Origin: Bog-257 sp963805985
Lineage (GTDB): Bacteria > Acidobacteriota > Terriglobia > Terriglobales > Acidobacteriaceae
Assembly: GCA_963805985.1 (NCBI GenBank)
Contig: CAWDWG010000009.1
Coordinates: forward strand, 124,001-188,000
DNA length: 64,000 bases
Direction: 5' to 3'
This document shows positions 33,238-41,413 of the stretch, in pieces. Each line of letters opens with the position of its first letter. Within the stretch, counting starts at the first letter, position 1. The notes beneath the pieces were generated by a model. It ran no database searches, had not been told where the DNA came from, and saw only the letters and a list, made by a program, of their open reading frames with translations. The position numbers and the translations under genes are program-made.

Positions 33238-36200
33238 TCAATTCACTTTTGCTGTTTTCGCGGCCGCGGGGCGGGGAAGCGGTTTCTCCTGCGTCGGGCA
33301 GATCGTCTGATACGAACAGCGGAAGCAGTTGCCGCTGGGCCTGGGGTCGAATTCTCCCGCGGCGATCTGCGCGGCGATGGTGCGCACTTCTTCTTCCGCT
33401 TCGGACAACTGCTTCGCCGTGCGCCGGCTTTCGACGGCCGCTCCATTTTCCAGATTGATGAAGGCCAACGATGCAACCGTGCGACCCAACTGCTTGGCGG
33501 CGGCGAGAGCGTAGACCGACAGCTGCAAGCTGTCATCGGCGTCGTCCTGCGTTTTCGCCTTGCCGGTCTTGAAGTCGATGATGGCGATGTCTCCGTTGGC
33601 GAGGCCGTCGAGGCGATCGAAGCGGCCCTTGACCTTCGCTCCACCAATTTCAACTTTGAAGAGGCGTTCGGTTTCGAGAACCTGGTTGGCGGGACGAGCC
33701 AGCGGAGAGCGCAGAAACGCAGTCAGCTGTTCGCGACCCTGCTCGGTATAAAGATTGCGTTGGACCTCGTCGTCGATTTTCGCTTTGCCGAATTCGTCGA
33801 GGAAGCAGGCGATGACACTGTCCTCGGCAAGAGGCCGGCCGGCGCGGACGCCATCGAAGTACGCTTTCAGCGCCAGATGGATTGCGTTGCCAAATTGCAT
33901 CGGAGCGCTCGCGTCTTCGGGGAGCCGCCAATCGTAACGCAGCTTATAGGCAAGCGGGCAGTTCTCGTAGCTTTGCAACGAGCTCGCGCTCAACTCCAGC
34001 AAGCGGCCATCCGGTCGCGGGTCCAGCCGAGTCCACTCCGAGACCCGTAACGCCGGTTCGGCAGCAGCGGCATGAATCTGATCGATGAAGGCTTCTGGCG
34101 AAAGCATCCGGCATTCGATGGCGCCGCGCAAAATCCCATTCGCGTGCGACACCAGGTCGCGCATGTAGCCTTTCGGAGGAGCGGACTGCTTGTTTTCCCT
34201 GCCGGCCTTGCCGCAGATGTAGAGGTCGTTCATGGCGCGCGTCATGGCAACGTAGAACAGCCGCCGTTCTTCCTGATCGTGAAGAGTCTTAGGATCGCTT
34301 TCGACGGTTTGCCGGCTGCGAAGATGCTGCGGAAATTCCACCAGCGATTCTTTGTATCCGCCGGGGAAGGAGTTGGAGGCGATGCGCACGACGAATACAC
34401 ACGGGAATTCCAGCCCTTTGGCGGCGTGGACGGTCATCAGTTGCACTGCATCTTCGAGGGGCGCGGTAGCCAGTTCGCCCGGCTCAAGCGCGGCCACTGG
34501 ATCGTCCTCATCCGTCTCTTCCACCAGCATGCCCTTGGCTTCGCGGAACGATGTAATGTACTGGAGGAAATCGTTCAGCGTGCCGTTGCCGACAATCTGC
34601 TTCGGCTTCTCCAGCCAGCGATTGGCAAAGTTGCACAGGCGGCGCAGCGGCATCGAGTCAGGAAGTCCAAAGGCGCGCTGCGCGATCTCCAGAGCAGGCG
34701 CTAGGGCGTTGTTGGCGTCGAGTATCTGCTGCCGCGCAGTGCGAATCGTCTCGACCACCTGCGGGCCGCCGGAAACGTTTTCCAGCAGCGCTTCAGCGGA
34801 GAAGTTCCTGCCCGCCAGAGCGAGTTCATCGCGAAAGCACTTTGGATCAACCTGGAACTGCGGCAGCGCGGCCACGCGAAACAGTGCGACGGGATGCGAC
34901 GAGTCCAGAATGCGAAGCACGGCCAGGGCGTCGCGCAGCTCGGGCGTGTCGAAAAGATCTGCGCCTCTGACGCGAACCGGTATGCCGCGGCGGGTGAGCT
35001 CGGCGACAATCAGCTCGCGACAGAAGTGGCTGCGATAGAGTACTGCGATCTCGCTAAGCCGCAATTCTGGCTGGTCTTTCTGCATCGCCTGGATGGTATC
35101 GGCGACGAAGCCGGCTTCCTGCTCGTTGCCGTTGTGGACGATGGCCTGCACCGCCGTCGTGTTGGCCAGTCGCGCATCGCGATCCCCGCGCGCGCAGGTA
35201 AGCGGTTCGCGGGGACTGCCGCTGTCGACGGCTACGATCGCCGGATTGCACTTGATGACCTGGTACGCGCAACGCAGGATGGGCGGCGTGGAGCGGCGAT
35301 TCGCCGACATGGTCACACGCTCGACGCGATCCGGACCGAAGGTCTGCAGGAAGTGATCGAAGGCGTCGCTGGTGGCGCCGCGGAACTGATAGATGGCCTG
35401 ATCGGGATCGCCGACGGCGAAGACGTTGGCTTGCTCGCCGGCGAGCAGGCTGGCCAGCTTGATCTGCGCTACGTTGGAGTCCTGGAATTCGTCGATGAGG
35501 ATGAAGCGCGCTCGGCGCTGCTGGCGCTCCAGAACTGACTTGCGGCGCATCAGTACATCGACCGCGCGCGTCATGATGTGGCCGAAGGTGCCGAGCCCTT
35601 CCTTGTGCAGCAACTCCTCCGCGAAACGGAAGGCGCGCGCTACCTCATGGCAGCGGCCGAGGATTTCTTCCTCCGACATGTCCTGGGCGCGGCGGCTCTT
35701 CTCCATGCGCGGCAGTGGAATCTCATGGCGTTCGAGCCGGGCAACGTAGTCGTCGTAATCGGCGGGCGTGCGCAGCTCGTCGTGACAGCTGCTGAAGAAC
35801 TTCAGCAGGTCTTCGAGAAACTTTCCCGGCGTCGCGGCCTTGATGTAGTGCTCCAGTTTCATCTCGCCGATGCGGCGGCGCAGGAGGATGAACAAGTCTT
35901 TATCGTCGAGGAGAGCGAACGTCGCGCCTGCATCGTGCAGCAGCTTGTAACAGTAGCCGTGGAAGGTGTGAGCCTGCAGGCCGTCGGCGAGCAGCTTCTT
36001 CGCGGCCTTCGAGCGATTCAGCTCGGGATAGAGCGAGGGCTGCTGATCGAGATTGGGATAGAGAATCGCGGCGACGCGGCGAATCAGCTCGGCGGCGGAG
36101 TTGCGCGTGTAGGTGACGGCGAGGATTTCGTCGGGGCGCGCGGCTTCTGTCTGAATCAGGTGTGCGATGCGGCGCGCGAGGACCGTCGTCTTGCCAGTGC

Positions 36201-36297
36201 CGGCTCCCGCGACGACGAGCATCGGGCCGTGAATGTGCTCGATGGCACGGCGTTGATCACCGGTGGGGAGGAAGTCGTGATAACCGTTGCTGGACAA
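33238..36297 (-). CDS. UvrD/PcrA-type helicase with C-terminal RecB-like nuclease and Fe-S cluster motif
   Basis: 1019 residues. Superfamily 1 helicase: Q motif TGDQRRAIEHIHGPMLV, Walker A VVAGAGTGKTTVLARRI, Walker B FILIDEFQDSN, motif III GDPDQAIYQFRGA, VMTVHAAKGLEFPCVFV and VAMTRAMNDLYIC. From about residue 780 a PD-(D/E)xK nuclease follows (SASSLQSYENCPLAYKLRY, KGRFDRLDG, IAIIDFKTGK) with a terminal Cys cluster (CFRCSYQTICP). This is the AddB/Cas4-like combination in one chain, probably acting in double-strand-break or replication-fork repair. Its 3' end is close to the convergent peptide gene; rsmE precedes it across a heptamer array. Confidence 0.92.
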   Translation of the reverse strand: MSSNGYHDFLPTGDQRRAIEHIHGPMLVVAGAGTGKTTVLARRIAHLIQTEAARPDEILAVTYTRNSAAELIRRVAAILYPNLDQQPSLYPELNRSKAAKKLLADGLQAHTFHGYCYKLLHDAGATFALLDDKDLFILLRRRIGEMKLEHYIKAATPGKFLEDLLKFFSSCHDELRTPADYDDYVARLERHEIPLPRMEKSRRAQDMSEEEILGRCHEVARAFRFAEELLHKEGLGTFGHIMTRAVDVLMRRKSVLERQQRRARFILIDEFQDSNVAQIKLASLLAGEQANVFAVGDPDQAIYQFRGATSDAFDHFLQTFGPDRVERVTMSANRRSTPPILRCAYQVIKCNPAIVAVDSGSPREPLTCARGDRDARLANTTAVQAIVHNGNEQEAGFVADTIQAMQKDQPELRLSEIAVLYRSHFCRELIVAELTRRGIPVRVRGADLFDTPELRDALAVLRILDSSHPVALFRVAALPQFQVDPKCFRDELALAGRNFSAEALLENVSGGPQVVETIRTARQQILDANNALAPALEIAQRAFGLPDSMPLRRLCNFANRWLEKPKQIVGNGTLNDFLQYITSFREAKGMLVEETDEDDPVAALEPGELATAPLEDAVQLMTVHAAKGLEFPCVFVVRIASNSFPGGYKESLVEFPQHLRSRQTVESDPKTLHDQEERRLFYVAMTRAMNDLYICGKAGRENKQSAPPKGYMRDLVSHANGILRGAIECRMLSPEAFIDQIHAAAAEPALRVSEWTRLDPRPDGRLLELSASSLQSYENCPLAYKLRYDWRLPEDASAPMQFGNAIHLALKAYFDGVRAGRPLAEDSVIACFLDEFGKAKIDDEVQRNLYTEQGREQLTAFLRSPLARPANQVLETERLFKVEIGGAKVKGRFDRLDGLANGDIAIIDFKTGKAKTQDDADDSLQLSVYALAAAKQLGRTVASLAFINLENGAAVESRRTAKQLSEAEEEVRTIAAQIAAGEFDPRPSGNCFRCSYQTICPTQEKPLPRPAAAKTAKVN

Positions 36298-36368
36298 AAA
36301 AGCCTCGCACGAAGAAAAGGCGAATAGGGAATTATCAGGCGCGGTGACGGATTGCGCAAGGAAAAATC

Positions 36369-36400
36369 GGTAGTCAGCTATCGGCTGTCAGCCGTCAGCC
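36369..36400. repeat. heptamer array at the rsmE stop codon
   Basis: GTAGTCAGCTATCGGCTGTC then AGCCGTCAGCC: four 7-bp-spaced units. The rsmE stop codon (TGA, 36388-36390) is formed inside it. Confidence 0.7.
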
Positions 36401-37179
36401 AAGGCGCGGGCGATGGACAGCGCCGCGATGGCGGCGGTTTCGGCGCGGAGGATGGTATTGCCCAGAGAGGCCGCGAGCCAGTGCGAATTTGCGAAGAGCT
36501 GTAGTTCATCTTCGGTCCAGCCGCCTTCGGGGCCGACAGCGAGAGTTAGCGATGGGGCATTGTCATGGGCTCGGAGGATTTCGGTCAAGGATGCCTCGTG
36601 TTCGGTTTCGGCGAGGACGATGTGCAATGCCACTTCCGGCGAACCGCAGGTCCCTCCGTTCGGGCTGAAGCCCTCGGTCGGGATGACAACCGCTTTGTTT
36701 GTCTCGTGGATTTGTCCAAGCGCGTCCTTCAATCGGATTGGAGCCGTGATCTCTGGTGGCGTAGCGCGGCGGGATTGTTCCGACGCTTCGCGGGCGATGC
36801 GGTACCAGCGTTCGATGCGTTTTTCGGCGGCGAGGGCAAGATGCTTCTCGGTACGGCGCGCGATCACCGGAACTATCCTGGTGACGTTCAGCTCAGTACA
36901 CTTTTCGATTGCCCACTCCATGCGATCGAACTTGAAGATTGCAAGAAGCACGGTGATGGGAATGGCTTTGTGCGCTGCGACTTCTTCACCCAGAGTAAAT
37001 TCCACGCGGTCGCCGCTAACACTTGATACGGTCGCGCGGCGCACCTGGTCGCTACAAGCCACCTCGAACTCCTGGCCCACGCGCGCGCGCAGGGTTCGTG
37101 CCAGATGCGCGGCGTGCGCTCCGGTAAGGGCGGCGCGGTCGGTGGTGAACTCGTCGGCGATCCAGCGGCGGCGGGTCAT
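36388..37179 (-). CDS. rsmE: 16S rRNA (uracil1498-N3)-methyltransferase carrying an in-frame repeat insertion
   Basis: 263-residue SPOUT methyltransferase. N-terminal PUA-like MTRRRWIADEF ... AAHLARTLRARVGQEFEV; knot motifs LAVGPEGGWTEDELQLF and LGNTILRAETAAIAAL bind SAM. About 16 residues (VIPTEGFSPNGGTCGSPE) are encoded by a dispersed palindrome (36641-36688) inserted in frame between two strands of the SPOUT domain. The start ATG overlaps the stop of the preceding membrane-protein gene (ATGA). Confidence 0.92.
   Translation of the reverse strand: MTRRRWIADEFTTDRAALTGAHAAHLARTLRARVGQEFEVACSDQVRRATVSSVSGDRVEFTLGEEVAAHKAIPITVLLAIFKFDRMEWAIEKCTELNVTRIVPVIARRTEKHLALAAEKRIERWYRIAREASEQSRRATPPEITAPIRLKDALGQIHETNKAVVIPTEGFSPNGGTCGSPEVALHIVLAETEHEASLTEILRAHDNAPSLTLAVGPEGGWTEDELQLFANSHWLAASLGNTILRAETAAIAALSIARALADG
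36641..36688. repeat. dispersed palindrome inserted inside rsmE
   Basis: Contains GAACCGCAGGTCCCTCCGTT and CGGGCTGAAGCCCTCGGTCG then GGATGACA. It matches the intergenic copy at 3966-4022 with only a few differences and, inverted, the copy at 48241-48296. Its length keeps the rsmE frame open. Confidence 0.8.
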
Positions 37180-37568
37180 CGAGTGAAGAGTAACAGAGCC
37201 GTGGCAATCGCGATGGCAGCGTAGACGCCGCCGAAGAGGCGATTCTGGCGGGCGAGGCTGGCCTCGTCGAAGGTGCGGCTGTTGAACAGCGACTCGACCG
37301 CCGAGAGCATGACCAGGATGAGAAGAACGATCAGCCAGCGCGCCTGGTGCGCTTCGGCGTGCCAGAGAAACGGAATGCCGAAGAGGGCGAGGCCGAAATA
37401 GACGAATCCGGTTATTCGCGAGCGCTTGCGGCGGCGCGGATCCTGATAGCGCAGCATGGTGATGCGGGCCAGCTGGTGAGACTTGGCCAGACGGGCTATC
37501 GCGGGCAGGGCCGTTACGATAAGTAGAAACCAGGCGTAGATGCGGAGGGATCGATCCAAAGGATGCAA
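37176..37568 (-). CDS. small integral membrane protein
   Basis: 130 residues with about four hydrophobic segments (IYAWFLLIVTALPAIARLA, ITGFVYFGLALFGIPFLW, WLIVLLILVMLSAVESLF, GGVYAAIAIATALLLF). No named family recognised. Translationally coupled to rsmE by a four-base overlap, which is the only functional hint. Confidence 0.7.
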   Translation of the reverse strand: MHPLDRSLRIYAWFLLIVTALPAIARLAKSHQLARITMLRYQDPRRRKRSRITGFVYFGLALFGIPFLWHAEAHQARWLIVLLILVMLSAVESLFNSRTFDEASLARQNRLFGGVYAAIAIATALLLFTR

Positions 37569-37602
37569 TTGGCAATTAGCGATCAGCCGTTAGCTCTTAG
37601 CA
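37566..37602. repeat. heptamer array at the DUF433 stop codon
   Basis: GCAATTAGCGATCAGCCGTT then AGCTCTTAGCAAC: degenerate 7-bp units (..TTAGC, ..TCAGC). The stop codon of the DUF433 gene (37597-37599) is formed inside it. Confidence 0.6.
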
Positions 37603-37809
37603 ACGCCGTTCAGCCTGCACTTCACAGAGCGCCCGCGCAGCGCGAATGTCTGCTAGGGTGAGCTGAGGGTAGGCGGCGATGATCTGTTCCCGCGTGTCGC
37701 CATCGGCGAGACGACCAGCGATTACGCTCACTGGTACACGCGTTCCCTTGATGCAAGGGTCGCCATGATGAATTCCCGGGTCAATGACGATTCTGTCTCG
37801 CCAATTCAT
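37597..37809 (-). CDS. DUF433 protein, antitoxin-like, orphan
   Basis: 70 residues with the DUF433 hallmark IVIDPGIHHGDPCIKGTRVPVSVIAGRLADG followed by a helix-turn-helix-like AYPQLTLADIRAARAL. DUF433 proteins often act as antitoxins next to a DUF5615 PIN-like toxin; no such toxin frame is present. It lies 25 bases after dnaJ on the same strand, so it may be read with the heat-shock genes. Confidence 0.8.
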   Translation of the reverse strand: MNWRDRIVIDPGIHHGDPCIKGTRVPVSVIAGRLADGDTREQIIAAYPQLTLADIRAARALCEVQAERRC

Positions 37810-37834
37810 GGAAAAAACCTCGCTGAAAGCTATC

Positions 37835-38968
37835 CTACCCGAAAATTTCTCTCACCTTGTTCAGCAGCGAGCGGCTTACAGGCTTGTTTTCGACGGCGAG
37901 TGTGGCGTGCAGCTCTTCCAGCAATTCGCGCTGGCGCTTGGTCAGCTTGGAAGGCGTCTGCACCTTGACTTCGACGAAGAGATCGCCGCGGCCACGGCCG
38001 TTCAGCACGGGAACGCCTTTGTTTTTGAGCTTGAAGGTCGCGCCCGTTTGCGTGCCCTCGGGAATCTTCAACCTCTCCTCGCCTTCGAGCGTTGGCACCT
38101 GAATCTGAGTGCCCAGCGCGGCCTGTGAGATCGAGATGGGCACGGTGCACTGCAGGTCTTTGCCTTCGCGCTCGAAGAACGAGTGCTCTTTGACGTGCAG
38201 GACGATGTAGAGATCGCCCGGAGGGCCGCCGAAAACGCCGGCCTCGCCTTCGTTGGAGTAGAGAATGCGCGCGCCCTCGTCGACGCCCGCAGGAACTTTG
38301 GCAGTGACGGTGCGATCACGCGTGATGCGTCCCTGGCCGCGGCATTGCGTGCAGGGATCGACAATGAGCTTGCCGGCGCCGCCGCAGGTGGAGCAGGCGC
38401 GGGTAATGGTGAAGAAACCCTGCTGATAACGCGTCTGCCCGCGGCCGCCGCAGGTGGTGCAATTGATAGGCGACTTGCCGGGGGCAACGCCGCTGCCTTT
38501 GCATTGGTCGCACTCTTCCAGGCGTTGCATGTGCACCTGTTTGGTGACGCCGAAGACAGCTTCCTCAAATTCCAGCGTAAGATCTTCGCGCAGATCGGCG
38601 CCGCGTTGCGCGCGGGTGCGCCGGCGGCCGCCTTGTCCGAAGGCGTCGCCGAAACCGAAGAGGTCGCCGAAGATGTCATGGAAGTCGTTGAAGACGGTGG
38701 CATCGAAGCCGCCAAAGCCCTGACCCGCAGCGCTGCCTACGCCGGCATGGCCGAAGCGATCGTAGCGCGCGCGCTTTTCGGCGTCGGCGAGGACGGCATA
38801 GGCCTCGCTGCATTCCTTGAAGCGCTCTTCGGCTTCGGGATTATCGGGATTGCGGTCGGGATGAAATTGCAGCGCGAGCTTGCGGTACGCGCTCTTGATC
38901 TCCTGGTCGCCGGCAGTGCGGGAGACGCCAAGGACCTCGTAGTAATCGCGTTTTACAGTAGTGGCCAG
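37835..38968 (-). CDS. dnaJ: co-chaperone DnaJ with a probable CTG start codon
   Basis: 377 residues when read from CTG 38968. J domain (KRDYYEVLGVSRTAGDQEI, HPD in LALQFHPDRNPDNP), Gly/Phe region, four CxxCxGxG zinc motifs (CDQCKGSG, CTTCGGRG, CSTCGGAG, CTQCRGQG) and C-terminal substrate-binding domains. A stop lies seven codons upstream of CTG. No ATG, GTG or TTG occurs in frame before the J domain, and AAGAGG sits about ten bases before CTG, so translation probably starts CTG-GCC-ACT-ACT (MATTVKRDYY). Starting at the first ATG (38536) would delete the whole J domain. It follows grpE across a ~160-bp gap. Confidence 0.88.
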   Translation of the reverse strand: MATTVKRDYYEVLGVSRTAGDQEIKSAYRKLALQFHPDRNPDNPEAEERFKECSEAYAVLADAEKRARYDRFGHAGVGSAAGQGFGGFDATVFNDFHDIFGDLFGFGDAFGQGGRRRTRAQRGADLREDLTLEFEEAVFGVTKQVHMQRLEECDQCKGSGVAPGKSPINCTTCGGRGQTRYQQGFFTITRACSTCGGAGKLIVDPCTQCRGQGRITRDRTVTAKVPAGVDEGARILYSNEGEAGVFGGPPGDLYIVLHVKEHSFFEREGKDLQCTVPISISQAALGTQIQVPTLEGEERLKIPEGTQTGATFKLKNKGVPVLNGRGRGDLFVEVKVQTPSKLTKRQRELLEELHATLAVENKPVSRSLLNKVREIFG

Positions 38969-39126
38969 AAGTGATAGCCCTCTTTACAAATTGGCACGCT
39001 CGAAGCGCGCCGGGAAATTAGATTCGGTTGTGACGCAGAAGTCGCGGCGACTGTGCCCCCGGCTAGCCGGCTCCGGAGACAAATAAGCCACCTTTCGGCA
39101 CGACTAAAGTCGTCCCTGACACAAAA

Positions 39127-39708
39127 TTACTTCGGATTGCGGGCGACACGCACCATCGCCGGGCGCAGCAGGCGGTCCTTCAGCCTGTAGCCGCGCTGCA
39201 GCTCATCGATCACATGATTGTCTTCAACTTCGTCGGTGTCGACCATCTGCACCGCCTGATGCAGATTCGGATCGAACACTGCGCCCTCGGCGGGCACCGG
39301 CTCGACGCCGAGCTTGGCAAGCGCGTCGTGAAACTGCTTGTCGATCAGCTCGATGCCTTGATGGAAATCGTCCAGCGACGCGGCGTTGGTCTTCAGCGCG
39401 CGATCGAGGCTGTCGAGGATCGGGAGCAGGGCCTGCAACGCGTCGGCGAGTGCGTAGTCGCGATACTCCTGCTGCTGCTTGGCGTTGCGCTTGCGAAAGT
39501 TGTCGAACTCCGCCTGCAGGCGAGCCAGGCGATCCAGATAGGCTGCGCGCTCGGCCTGGGCCTTCTCCAACTCCGACTGCACCTCCGCGGACATGGAAGT
39601 TTCGGACGCGGTTGCCGCAGTCGTGCCTTCGCCCGCTTCGGCCGGCGGTAGTTCGTGATCCAGCTCCAGTTCTGCGTCGGAGCTTCCGTTGGTCTTCTTG
39701 AAAGGCAT
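39127..39708 (-). CDS. grpE: nucleotide exchange factor GrpE
   Basis: 193 residues: acidic/Ala-rich N-terminal tail, long coiled coil (AAYLDRLARLQAEFDNFRKRNAKQQQEY), then the beta domain GVEPVPAEGAVFDPNLHQAVQMVDTDEVEDNHVIDELQRGYRLKDRLLRPAMV, which is diagnostic. It acts with DnaK to release ADP. Between hrcA and dnaJ; dnaK itself is absent. Confidence 0.95.
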   Translation of the reverse strand: MPFKKTNGSSDAELELDHELPPAEAGEGTTAATASETSMSAEVQSELEKAQAERAAYLDRLARLQAEFDNFRKRNAKQQQEYRDYALADALQALLPILDSLDRALKTNAASLDDFHQGIELIDKQFHDALAKLGVEPVPAEGAVFDPNLHQAVQMVDTDEVEDNHVIDELQRGYRLKDRLLRPAMVRVARNPK

Positions 39709-39934
39709 AATCGTTCTGAAAAACAGATCCCTCGCAGGCTAAAGCCTGCTGGTGATTACAAATCTAAGGGCGCACTAAACGCTGGCCCAAAAGGCCAGCA
39801 CTACCTCAGCGGCTAAAGCCGTTCCTTACAGCGGATGGCTGCTGCACGCCTGAAGGCGTGCTCCACCCAAGCGTGCTTCACCTGGTCAAGCGTGCTCAGC
39901 TAGTCAAGTGTGCTCCACCCAATTCCACCGCGAG
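39709..39934. repeat. repeat-filled gap between hrcA and grpE
   Basis: Contains GCAGGCTAAAGCCTGC near 39736, GCTGGCCCAAAAGGCCAGC near 39781, ACGCCTGAAGGCGT near 39846 and a tandem series AAGCGTGCTTCACC / AAGCGTGCTCAGC / AAGTGTGCTCCACC (39870-39920). No gene; a dnaK gene would be expected near here in many bacteria but there is no room for it. Confidence 0.7.
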
Positions 39935-40984
39935 CTACGCCGGCTCGTTCCACAGCTGATCGAAGAGGCGCGCGATGTACGAGACCGCGGTGATCGTATG
40001 CTCGTAATCCATGCGGGTGGGGCCGATGACGGCCAGCGAACCCATGACCTCGTCGCCCACACGCGCCGGCGTTCCGATCAGCACAAAATTATTTAGATGC
40101 GGCATGGCGTCTTCCAGACCCACAACTACGCGCACCGCCTCCTGCCGTGTGTCGAGGTAGGCCGAGAGCAGCTCGACCACGCGCTGCTTCTCCTCAAGCG
40201 TGGCCAGCAACTGGCGCAGTCGCTCCTTGTCCTGCTCGTTGATGACCAGATTGGCCGCGCCTTCCACGTAAACCGTTTGCGCGGCGCCTTCCGTGGCCAG
40301 CGCGCCCTGCGCATAGAGCTGCTCGACCGACGTCATCAGGCGATCGTACTCGCTGCGCTCCTGCTGAATGCGCTTGGCGATCTCGTTGCGCAGCGACTCC
40401 ATCTCCCAGCCGCGGAAATTCTGATTGATATAGGCCGCTGCGGCTTCGAGGTCGGCGATAGGCAGATCTTGATTCAGGCGCAGCACGCGATCGCGCACCA
40501 GGCCGTTGCGCGTGACCACCACGGCCAGGACCTTCTTGTCGGCCATGCGCTGAAAGTAAACATGCTCCAGCGAATTGCGCTGCACGGCCGTCGAGCTGAC
40601 CGTAACGCCGACGCCGCGCGAGATCAGCGACAGCACGTGCGAGCTGCGCTCCATGAATTCCTGCAGGTCCTGCGAACTTTGCAGCGTGCCCTGAATGAGG
40701 CTCTCATCGGCGGGCGACAGGCGCGCCTCGCCGGTGAGCTGCTTCACATAAAAACGATAGGCTTGCGCGGTCGGCACGCGGCCGGCGGAGGTGTGCGGCT
40801 GCTCGAGGAAGCCGGCGTCGGCCAGATCGGCCATGACGTTGCGAATGGAGGCCGCGCTCAGGCTCTCGCGATTGCTGCGCGCCAGCGTGCGCGAACCCAC
40901 GGGCTCGCCCGTCGAGATATAGGTCTCGACGATCGCCGTGAGAATCTCGCGTTCGCGTTTTCCAATGCCTGCCGGAGTGCCCAT
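39935..40984 (-). CDS. hrcA: heat-inducible transcription repressor HrcA
   Basis: 349 residues. N-terminal winged helix (KREREILTAIVETYISTGEPVGSRTLARS, SAASIRNVMADLADAGFLEQPHTSAGRVPT) and C-terminal regulatory domain (NFVLIGTPARVGDEVMGSLAVIGPTRMDYEHTI). It binds CIRCE and is relieved by heat through GroEL. A CIRCE element lies about 110 bases upstream (41095-41121), consistent with autoregulation of hrcA-grpE-dnaJ. Confidence 0.96.
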   Translation of the reverse strand: MGTPAGIGKREREILTAIVETYISTGEPVGSRTLARSNRESLSAASIRNVMADLADAGFLEQPHTSAGRVPTAQAYRFYVKQLTGEARLSPADESLIQGTLQSSQDLQEFMERSSHVLSLISRGVGVTVSSTAVQRNSLEHVYFQRMADKKVLAVVVTRNGLVRDRVLRLNQDLPIADLEAAAAYINQNFRGWEMESLRNEIAKRIQQERSEYDRLMTSVEQLYAQGALATEGAAQTVYVEGAANLVINEQDKERLRQLLATLEEKQRVVELLSAYLDTRQEAVRVVVGLEDAMPHLNNFVLIGTPARVGDEVMGSLAVIGPTRMDYEHTITAVSYIARLFDQLWNEPA

Positions 40985-41010
40985 GGATCTTCAACCTGAG
41001 GACTGTAAAC

Positions 41011-41026
41011 TATTGCCTTAGCAATA
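41011..41026. promoter_or_regulatory. perfect hairpin in the hrcA leader
   Basis: TATTGC-CTTA-GCAATA, six-bp stem with a four-base loop, 27 bases before the hrcA ATG and downstream of CIRCE. It may influence translation or mRNA stability; function unproven. Confidence 0.35.
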
Positions 41027-41094
41027 AGTTAAGGGGATGGGGAGATACAGCCCGACTCCTTTATTCTAGGGAGCGAGGAGGATGCGTGTCAAGA

Positions 41095-41121
41095 TTAGCA
41101 CTCCGAATTGTCGAGTGCCAA
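41095..41121. promoter_or_regulatory. CIRCE operator (HrcA binding site)
   Basis: TTAGCACTC-N9-GAGTGCCAA, differing from the consensus TTAGCACTC-N9-GAGTGCTAA at one base. Positioned upstream of hrcA and also only 50 bases upstream of the divergent Phd/YoeB module. Confidence 0.93.
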
Positions 41122-41144
41122 TCATCGGTCACGAATTGCGGATT

Positions 41145-41162
41145 CGTACGATAAAGCGTACG
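41145..41162. promoter_or_regulatory. twin CGTACG boxes, probable toxin-antitoxin operator
   Basis: CGTACG-ATAAAG-CGTACG: two identical six-bp palindromes 12 bp apart, ending eight bases before the antitoxin ATG. The spacing puts both on the same DNA face, as expected for an antitoxin dimer pair. Confidence 0.55.
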
Positions 41163-41170
41163 ATCGCGCT

Positions 41171-41413
41171 ATGAACAGCATGAATGCCAGTGAGGCGCGT
41201 CAGAAGCTCTATCGCCTGCTCGATGAAACGGCCGATGCTCACGAACCGTTGCTGATTACTGGACCTCGCTCCAATGCCGTTCTGGTGGGAGAAGAAGATT
41301 GGAACGCGATCCAGGAAACGCTGCACTTGCTCTCAATTCCTGGGATGCGGGAGTCGATTCGTGAAGGCCTCGCGACGCCCGTCGACGAGTGCGAGAAGGA
41401 ACCCGGCTGGTGA
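41171..41413 (+). CDS. Phd/YefM-family antitoxin
   Basis: 80 residues. MNASEARQKLYRLLDETADAHEPLLITGPRSNAVLVGEEDWNAIQETLHLL is the classic Phd/YefM N-terminus, with an acidic disordered C-terminal tail for toxin wrapping. It overlaps the YoeB-type toxin by four bases. Likely represses its own promoter through the CGTACG boxes. Confidence 0.92.
   Translation: MNSMNASEARQKLYRLLDETADAHEPLLITGPRSNAVLVGEEDWNAIQETLHLLSIPGMRESIREGLATPVDECEKEPGW

Noticed and set aside
37835..38536. Truncated DnaJ lacking the J domain, starting at the internal ATG
   Set aside because: A complete J domain with HPD motif lies in the same frame immediately upstream; CTG initiation is more likely than loss of the domain.
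40097..40999. 300-residue plus-strand open frame opposite hrcA
   Set aside because: hrcA is unambiguous; the antisense frame is His/Arg/Leu-rich without recognisable features.
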